This document shows positions 56,668 through 64,000 of a DNA stretch of 64,000 bases, in pieces (position 1 is the stretch's first letter; every line of letters begins with the position of its first letter). The DNA is from Pseudophaeomoniella oleicola. Its lineage: Eukaryota > Ascomycota > Eurotiomycetes > Phaeomoniellales > Phaeomoniellaceae. The notes under the pieces are model-generated. The model had not been told where the DNA came from. It saw only the letters and a program-made list of their open reading frames with translations, and did no database searches. The stretch is taken from positions 89,306 to 153,305 of the forward strand of contig QWDQ01000061.1 of the NCBI GenBank assembly GCA_003868215.1, read 5' to 3'. Made by a program: the position numbers and the translations under genes.

Positions 56668-57599
56668 GGTCTTCGGGTTTAGAGGCCCTGGTGAACATCA
56701 AGAAGACATAAGATATTCTAGGTAAAAGATTTTTGGACCGGAAGATTCGGTAACTATCATCACTTAACCCTGTAGCATTGAGCAAATGGGCAGTCGTTCG
56801 CGGGCGTATGATCAGGTTCCAACAATGACGGTCCTTGGGAAGCGTGCGCACTTCGCGGGTGCTTCCTTCCGAGAATAGATAGCGTAACGAAATTGAAAAG
56901 AATTGAGACAAAACGGGCGTCCTGAAGGGTGTAGTTCCTATGCATCTTGTTGTTGAAGCTTTTCTCTAGGTGCACAGGCTAAGTTGAATTCTGATCCTAT
57001 TGTGTGCTCTTGTCTATGTTTACGTTTTCTGCGCTTCTCCTAATCTATAACATCATTCCTTATTGTCCTGCTGAACCCCTATCAACCGTCCTTTTCAATC
57101 TGGTCAACGTTTACGCCAGCAATATACCTAAGTACATAGGTAGGTATATACCTTACCATTTCCCGGCTGGGAGGTTGGTTGGGGTTGAGCCAGACTTCGA
57201 CCCTTTCCAACAACCCCCTTCATAAAACCCCAGATTTTGGCTTTTTCAGTCATTGCTATTCTATTGCATTGCATTGTTTTCTTTCTTTTTCCCCATGTCG
57301 ATGACATTTCAGCATAAAGTTCTTACGAGCCAGACAAACGTCTAGCAATGAATGCATGTAAAATCATCATTGTCCCCTGCTCTTTCACAAAACTTCCCGA
57401 GCCAATTGGATACGGTTTGAATCGTGTGGCCCGCACGAAACTCTAACGTAACGTAGGCCGGATATATAGGAGATGCACATCGCCGTTAATACTGGAGCTG
57501 TTGGTTTTTTTGGCAAAGCCATATTCCCATTGCATGTCGTGGTTGCATTACCCTGGGGGGAGGAACAGTGTTAGGAACAATGTTTGGAACCTGGTCGCC
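56668..57599. other. Convergent intergenic region, nothing recognised
   Basis: Between the 3' ends of G6PDH and the Zn2Cys6 gene. An ACCTAAGTACATAGGTAGGTA stretch lies near 57127. No gene and no 12-mer palindrome. Confidence 0.5.
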
Positions 57600-59389
57600 T
57601 CAGCCCAACCCGTGACGGGAAGTAATCCAAGCCACTACGTCGGACGCGGTCTGCTTATGCTGTGCTGACACGAATCGTGCTCTTTGTATTATCCACATTG
57701 AGCAAAGAGCGAAGAGTCTTCCCGCCATCTTGCCTTGTTGAGGAAGCCGCGGTGGGCTGATGCCTGTCTGCCCTGGTGTAAATCCTAGAAGCATAGGAAA
57801 AGACCCTATAATGTTCCCAGACAGCATATCAACCCGATCCCGCTGCTGTTGGATGTTTGCCATGTTGTCCTCATCAGGTACGTCTTGATTTTGCAGCGTA
57901 GTAATGTAATTGATCACGTCGACCAACGATTCTCGGAGAACAATCTGACTTGCCGCATAGAAGTTCCATATATAAGCCTGGATTCACAATTAGACCGATT
58001 CACTTATCTGCATGGGACATTTCATACCAACGATATGTCTTCGTACTTGAGAAGATATGGATATGGGAAATGCGGGATTGGGAACTCGGGCGATTCATCC
58101 ACGTCTTGAGGTTGGGCGATATTCTGGGGATCCTCGGCCTTCACCATCCATACTCCATTCATCTCCGACGTCCAACCATCGATAGTCGCAGTAAGATCCT
58201 GCATCTCCTGAGCTAATTGCCTTGCTTGGTTCAATTTGTTTATCCGCGCTGTCTCGGTGACTTCGGTAGAATGTGCCAGAGTCTTGGCTATTGCGCTGAG
58301 GATATTCATTTGCAGAACATCGGCACAGATACGCAAGTCCGGCCGTTCTATGTTCAACTTGTTCATCCATGCTATTTGCTGAGCATCAGGCTGTTGACGG
58401 AGCAAGGTCTGCCAGAACTGAAGCCGATAATGTGACAAACGCCAAAGGGAGAAGCGTGTTGGATGATAAAGTTGCCCATCGCCTCTGCTACGCAAAACGT
58501 GCCTGATAGCCTCATTATGAGAACCGAGGGGGTCGCTGCGCGCCAGATGTATCAGCTTCAAGGCCCAAAAGTTAGCTAGATACTTCACGTAATGAAGATT
58601 TAGGCTACCTCAAAATTATCGACAAGAAGCATAGCGGAAAGGACAGGGTCAGTGCCAAGTTCATGCTGATTATTGATCATCATTCTCATGCTATTCAAGG
58701 CGGCACCGTATTGCTGTCTCGCCTTGATGTAGAATGGGACATTTTCGAGGCTCTCATTCCTCACGTCCGCAAAAGCCATGGCCCGCACGGCGAGCCAGAG
58801 AACGGAATCTGGTTGTGCACTGAGAAAATGCATGGGAAGGTCATGCATATGGCCTGCGTGTTATATGATTAGCTGTAAACCCAAGGTTTCTTTAGGGACG
58901 AGTTACGAACTTACCCAGGGATGTCCCGTGATTGCTCGGATATAACGTCCAATTGACGAAGAACCGCTCCACGGCTCTATCCTCAAGACCTCTTTTCAAG
59001 GGCGATGGTATTTCGGCAAGTGCACGCTCATTGAGCCACGGGTACTCTCGCTGGAGGGATCCATCCATCACATCTGCGACCCCTGGCAATTCCTGGCTTT
59101 GGGGTATCACGTTGGACGAGGCCGAAGCTGCACTTGCAGGGGTCTGCCTTCCTTGCCTCCTCGCACGCTGGGAGTTTCTCGCGGCTACCTCATTCTCGTT
59201 GCGAAACACAAAGACAGCGTCTAATGGACGGCCGGAACAAATCAATCCTTGCCGATTGCAGCGACCGCATGTAGGACGGACGGAGTCACACTGGTTATGT
59301 TGTATCAGCACATGTGCATGGATTGGAAAGGGGTTGTATACCCTAGCTCCTGCCGCTCTGCATGGGAGGCAAGTACGGTTTGAACTCAT
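57600..59389 (-). CDS. Zn2Cys6 transcription factor
   Basis: Read right to left, exons 59389-59342, 59290-58915, 58853-58609, 58555-58028 and 57977-57600 give 524 residues. The zinc cluster (CLPCRAAGAR, then CDSVRPTCGRCNRQGLICSG) has Cys 7, 10, 17, 24, 27 and 34. As in the 45.6-47.4 kb factor, an intron sits just before the third cysteine. This 51-bp intron is a multiple of three and has no stop in frame, so an unspliced message would encode a full-length protein with 17 extra residues inside the cluster. The rest is helical, of fungal regulator type (ALAEIPSPLKRGLEDRAVER, FLSAQPDSVLWLAVRAMAFA, DNFELIHLARSDP). The other introns are 50-61 bp and keep frame. Targets unknown. Neighbours are G6PDH, a GFA-domain protein and a sugar transporter. 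Confidence 0.9.
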
Positions 59390-59933
59390 CGCGGCGGTAC
59401 AGCGACTTCAGGTTAAATAGCAACATCAGGATCCGAAGTGTGATAGACAAATTGAGCTACCACCCTTGTACGGAGCCATGTTCGGAAGCACACCTCAGGA
59501 ACGCATATCCTGTAAATACCACCGGGTTCAGCTCTCCGATCGGACCAGTGGTGGGACCGCCCGCATACTGTAATCTCAGTGGTGCTCTTCCCTAAAGTAC
59601 ATATCTACGTAGCTTACCTACCTTCTACATGAACTGTTACTATATCAAATCAGAAGTGCACCTATACTCAGGGAGAGGGGGAAGACGGCAGTGAGGGTTT
59701 GGACACGAGAACGTTGTAATAGGCTTTGACGCGCATGAGCCCCAAGCCTGAATCGCCTGCGAGACTACTACGTACCTACACAAGATGATAAATCAATTAA
59801 TCAATCAGCATTGGCCTCAGCACGTGTGTTCCCCTTGAGATATGTAGGTGATTGTTCTCTAGATATCTAAGTAGGAAATGATATCCACCATGTTTCTGTT
59901 CACTTTGCGCTCAACATTTCCCTCGTAATAAGA
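59390..59933. other. Intergenic, nothing certain
   Basis: Promoter of the Zn2Cys6 gene and 3' flank of the GFA gene. TACTACGTACCT, an imperfect relative of the 12-mer palindrome, is at about 59766. No gene was seen. Confidence 0.5.
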
Positions 59934-60505
59934 TTAAAACCCTCCATTGGTATAGTGCGGTAGTCCCTCGATCTGCACCCCGTCTAGCCAACTCACTCTG
60001 CTTTTGATGAACTGCTCGAGTTGTGGTTTGAGCTTCGATTCGTGTAGGCTGAAGTCATCCACAGTCCCAATTCTCAAGATACTCATGTCCGGAAATCTGC
60101 TGCTCCTCCTGTACATCAGATTGCCGCAGACAGAACAGAAGCTGTCCTCCATGGTGGCTCCCGAGGCAACGGTCTTGTTTTGTGCCCATCTGGACAACTT
60201 GTCCTCACCGCGAAGGTGCTTGAGAAAGGCATCCTTCACGGTGAAGTTTGAACAAAACATCGACGAGCTAAGTTTGTGGCAATCGGTACAGTTGCAGACG
60301 AAGGTGTTTACAAGACCTTCACCCTCGACCGGCTATCAAAATCGTAAGTGTTAGCTGAATGATCTACAAAATATCGGAATGGCTCTGAATAAGGACTTAC
60401 AAAAGAGAGTTGTACGGTTCCACAAAGACAAGTCGCGGTCGCGGTGCCGTCTGGTTTGATGCCAGATGCACCTTCTGAAGGGAGAGGAATATCGGGTTCA
60501 GTCAT
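59934..60505 (-). CDS. GFA (CENP-V/GFA-type) zinc-binding domain protein
   Basis: Read right to left, exons 60505-60401 and 60332-59934 (68-bp intron GTAAGT..TTGATAG) give 167 residues. The zinc-binding cysteine pattern of the glutathione-dependent formaldehyde-activating family is complete: CLCG in exon 1, CNCTDCHKLSSSMFCSNF after the junction, and FCSVCGNLMYRRS near residue 116. Despite the family name, few members are shown to act on formaldehyde, and a general small zinc enzyme or binding role is as likely. The intron is confirmed because it places CLCG and CNCTDC at the normal distance. A longer reading from ATG 60649 would run through a (GGTAAT)n-type repeat and is rejected. Cytosolic, no signal. 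Confidence 0.9.
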
Positions 60506-60719
60506 CTTGTTTGCAGGCCATCGGTCCAACGGATTGACTTTCAGGTAATGGTAATGGCAATGGTAATGGTAATGGAGAAGAGAAGCATTGTCCTGGAGAT
60601 ACCGTGAATCTACGCCCTTATATATATACACTTCCTCTACACGCTTCACCTTGACATGCCGACAAATGATGCTGGAGGAGATCTGCAGTACTTTGCTCTT
60701 AACATCACAACTGACTAGA

Positions 60720-60782
60720 CCTAAAAAGGCGATGCATATACCTAAACAGGCAATGCGTATACCTAAAAGGGCAATGCATCCC
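60720..60782. repeat. Tandem repeat, three 21-bp units
   Basis: Units begin CCTAAA and share GGCRATGC near the middle; units 1 and 2 end in GTATA or ATATA. They differ from each other at a few positions each. Confidence 0.85.
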
Positions 60783-60956
60783 TTGGTAGGTATTCAAGAA
60801 GAGCAGGTATTCAGGAAAAGCAATGCGCCTCCGGGATAACAAGTGTGGTGTGGGATAGAAAGAAGGAAGTCAAGAAGTCTAGCTGATACCGTCGCCGTGT
60901 CTCCATATCTGTTTGTCAGCAATGCCAGAAAATGGAATCCTGAAAGATCCGTAACT

Positions 60957-60968
60957 TACTACGTAGTA
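60957..60968. repeat. TACTACGTAGTA palindrome
   Basis: Exact copy, about 450 bp upstream of the GFA start and 580 bp upstream of the transporter start. Confidence 0.9.
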
Positions 60969-61544
60969 GAGGTCCGAAGATCAGGTCCTCCATACCAGAG
61001 CAGAGGGGTGAAAGTTGGGGCCTGGCATGAAGCTTAGGCAGCACCATACTACTACAACCCACTGCTAGAGCATCACGGCGACGGTCACGGTTCACCATAG
61101 CTTATCCAGACCTCTGATCCCACAGGAAATGATCAGGTCCAGAAACAAAGTGACATTGGATTCGGTTATGTTAGTTTTTGGCGATTATAATTAATGAATT
61201 ATAATCTGTCGCTATTTATGTAACCTTTGGTCCGATCTCTCCCCCATAAACTCCCCTAAAATAACTGGAACTTTGTCCCTGAAACAAGCGTTTAAGTAAT
61301 GACGATCTTGCGGGTCCCACGCGTGTATGTAGTAGAACCTTGCCTGCGACCGCGAATCTGGCGCAACAGTGAGAGTTTACTCAACCCCAGTATCCTGGAC
61401 ATTCATTTCAAGAGAACACTGCTGGAGCTGGACGTGATCTCCACCGCGCATATCTGTCGTCGCATGACGGCTCGTGAGCATGTAACATTTTCAACTTTGA
61501 GATTCATTCGGATCCCCCAGTATTGAATGTAAGACCTACTTGCG

Positions 61545-63677
61545 ATGCGGCAGTCAGCATCATGGAGCGGTACCCCGTCCATCAAGGGCAAAACGGAGTC
61601 CATACGATATGCCCTCCTGACGTTCAGTCTAATCGGGCTTCAGTAAGTTGCGTCTATGGGCGCATCGCCTATCTGTCCATGTCTCGTGATTCTCATTCTG
61701 ATTCGCTTCTGCAGGTTTACTTGGGGCATTGAGATGACATGTAAGCACGAAACATCGCTCATTCCCTCTTGCGCATTTCTGACCGTATGCGTACAACAGA
61801 TTGTACACCATATCTGCTCCAGCTCGGCCTCACAAAATCCAGGACGTCCTTAGTATGGATTGCAGGTCCTCTGTCAGGGCTGATCATGCAACCCGTGGTT
61901 GGTGTGATAGCGGATCGCTCGACTTCGAAGTATGGCAGACGGCGGCCTTTCATGGTCGCAGGTTCGATCATTGTCGCATTGTCGCTGTTGCTGCTAGGAT
62001 GGACGTCTGAAATTGTTGGATTGTTCATACACGACGAGACCCGAGTGTGTAGCCGTGCGATCCGAGGTCTTTGTACCTAGCTAATCGCAGTGTGCATCAC
62101 AGAAGAAGTCTGCTACAATCGTAACAGCCGTCTTGGCCATATATGCTGTTGATTTCTCCATCAATGCCGGTAAGTCAATGAGCTGCCAATGATGTTCGCT
62201 CGTCTCATGATCAGGCAGTTCAAGCATGTTGCCGAAGTCTGATCGTGGACACTCTTCCAATCTCACAGCAGCAACAGGGCTCAGCATGGGGTTAGTCTAT
62301 CTTCCAAGGCCTTCTGCAATTTCAAGTTGACAAGTTCTAGCAACTCGTATGTCTACAGTCGGTCACATGGTTGGTTACTTCATTGGCACACTTGACATGG
62401 TGACCATCTTCGGCACCTTCTTAGGAGATACACAGTTCAAAAAGATGTGTATCATATCAGCGAGTGGTTTGATCATTGCAGTCGGTATAACTTGTTGGGC
62501 CGTAACAGAGCGTGTGTTACTCGAGCCAGCGTATGTATTTGGCAACACATACTCTATGTCGAATACTAAGCGGATTCACAGTGCTTCCGAGCGAGAGTCC
62601 TCTCCTTTTAAGGTCCTCTCAACCCTTTTCCATCGAACCATAAATCTTCCTGTTCGCATTCAGGCAATATGCTGGGTCCAGTTCTGGAGTTGGATAGGAT
62701 GGTTCCCATTCCTCTTTTACTCCTCAACATGGGTCGGCGAGACCTACTTCCGTTATGAAGCTCCCAAGCAACCTGCCGATACACCAGCCACCAACGATGC
62801 TCTCGGTGCAATTGGCCGCTTGGGCTCCCTTTCACTTGTCATATTTTCAATCGTCTCATTTTGCTCTGCAGTCATTCTACCCCATGCCGTCGTTACACCA
62901 GATAGCACACCGGGAAGCATGAGTGCACGAGAGAAATACACACCACGCCCTCCTCCTTCTATTGCGAAACAACTCCACCGGATTGTAAATCTCCGGCCTG
63001 ATCTTGTGACAGCATGGGGTATCGCGCATCTGATTTTTGCATTCACGATGTTCTTTGCCCCCTTCGTTCACTCCGTCCACATGGCAACCATCCTCGTCGG
63101 CATCGGTGGCATCCCTTGGGCACTCGTCTGCTGGGCTCCCTTCGCCGAGATGGGCGTCGAAATCAATAAACTAGCATCAGGGACTGGCCTCGACCCCCGC
63201 GGCACTCACGCCCTGGTCCCTAGCAGCGGTCCAGCTTACCAAGTCGTCCCACCCACCGACGCAGACGAACAAAATATCGAAACCGAACTGGCCGAGACCG
63301 GAACAAGCCATGTCCCTCACCACGAACGCGCTCGCAATTTCTCCGACGGGATCCTCCGTCTCCGCGGCGATAGTGACGCCGCTGACCTCCCCTCGACCGG
63401 CGAACTTGCTGGCATCTACCTCGGCGTCTTGAACGTGTACACCACACTCCCTCAGTTCGTGGGCACGTTCGTATCGTGGGTCGTTTTCAGCATCTTGGAG
63501 CCGAATAAGGACGTAAACAGCGGTACTCCTGCTACCCCCGATGGTCAAGAAAAACCACACAAATGGCTCGACCTTGCGAAGGACGCACCGAACGCCATCA
63601 GTGTCTGTTTATTTGTCGGTGCTCTATGTGCCATCGTTGCAGCGGAGGCGACCAGGAGATTGAAGCTGTTGCAATGA
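61545..63677 (+). CDS. MFS sucrose / alpha-glucoside transporter (SUT type)
   Basis: Six exons (61545-61642, 61715-61740, 61800-62044, 62103-62169, 62219-62290, 62341-63677) give 614 residues with about 12 spans. The N-terminal WSGTPSIKG..LLTFSLIGLQFTWGIEM and the CTPYLLQLGL block are typical. So are SLVWIAGPLSGLIMQP and the MFS loop ADRSTSKYGRRRPF, with CRSLIVDTLP later. These place it with plant SUT and fungal Sut1-type proton/disaccharide symporters at the plasma membrane. Exon 2 is only 26 nt; all introns are 49-72 bp and restore known motifs. The central cytoplasmic loop (about 345-380) and a Glu/Asp-rich loop near 460-510 are longer than in plants, as in other fungal members. Substrate is likely sucrose or maltose, from family only. 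Confidence 0.92.
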
Positions 63678-64000
63678 TATAGATATAGCTACGTATTCTG
63701 TCTTCTTTTCTTTTACTTGCGTTGTTAGCTACCTAGGTCCCTAGATGGATATAATATTCGTCACGGTGTCTGTGGTTGTATAATCTTAATCTTATACTTA
63801 CGCGAACTACCGACGATCAGGAGAAGATGATATCGACTCGAGAGACTTTCAATTCTATTTTTGATTTTCTGGTCTGCATTTTTCTCGTGTGCGATGGGTT
63901 ATTCTAATCGATGAAAGAAAATCCTTCCCCTTCCCCCCCCCCCCCCCCCCCCCCCTCCTTTAACCACAACCCCATTCAAACCCCCAATGGAAGACAACAC
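63678..64000. other. 3' flank of the sugar transporter with C23 tract
   Basis: A TACCTAGGTC sequence lies near 63730. A homopolymer C run of 23 bases spans 63933-63955. No gene was seen before the window ends. Confidence 0.6.
63933..63955. repeat. Homopolymer C tract (23 C)
   Basis: Uninterrupted C run in a pyrimidine-rich stretch, 256 bp after the transporter stop codon. Confidence 0.95.

Larger units (their letters stand above)
60506..61544. other. Intergenic with tandem and palindromic repeats
   Basis: Divergent promoter region. It holds a GGTAATGG-type repeat (about 60546-60574), three 21-bp tandem units (60720-60782) and one exact TACTACGTAGTA (60957). No supported gene. Confidence 0.6.

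Noticed and set aside
1-64000. Secondary-metabolite cluster or mobile element
   Set aside because: Three Zn2Cys6 factors and MFS transporters are present, but no synthase, P450 or transposase-like sequence was seen, and neighbours are unrelated housekeeping genes.

Overview
This is nuclear DNA from a filamentous ascomycete (Pezizomycotina). The signs are protein-coding genes broken by short introns (mostly 45-130 bp, with GT..CTRAY..AG signals), three Zn2Cys6 regulators, a class I myosin with the fungal MyoA layout, a NUC-1/Pho4-type bHLH factor and an S/T-rich secreted GH5 cellulase. A leotiomycete is my best guess, but that is inference. I could support 24 genes well and one weakly. I saw no rRNA, complete tRNA, CRISPR array or recognisable transposon. 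Gene models were spliced by hand and checked for reading frame and, where the family is known, for conserved motifs.

Layout. 0-7.1 kb: a small mitochondrial-type membrane protein and two unrecognised acidic proteins that share an 8-residue motif. 8-26.3 kb: a tandem + strand run of housekeeping genes: myosin I (myoA), an AAA ATPase, a PHO13-type phosphatase, a NUC-1-like phosphate regulator, HSP90 (with a heat-shock element) and a vezatin/Inp2-like membrane protein. 27.2-32 kb: a kinase-like protein ending in the peroxisomal signal SKL, dUTPase and an unknown helical protein. 32-50 kb: accessory-type sequence with long intergenic stretches, holding two Zn2Cys6 factors, a second APH-like protein, a DUF1445 protein, a Dal5-type MFS permease and a secreted DUF3237 protein. 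50-64 kb: GH5 endoglucanase, ribosomal protein eL33, glucose-6-phosphate dehydrogenase, a third Zn2Cys6 factor, a GFA-domain protein and an MFS sucrose/alpha-glucoside transporter.

How they fit together. There is no obvious biosynthetic cluster. Plausible functional neighbours are the vezatin/Inp2-like protein and the SKL-tailed kinase (both point to peroxisomes), and a carbon-use set in the last 14 kb (cellulase, G6PDH, sugar transporter). The strongest unexplained signal is a 12-bp perfect palindrome, TACTACGTAGTA. It occurs ten times exactly, always between genes, often 250-600 bp upstream of start codons, and not in any of the five intergenic regions between convergent genes.
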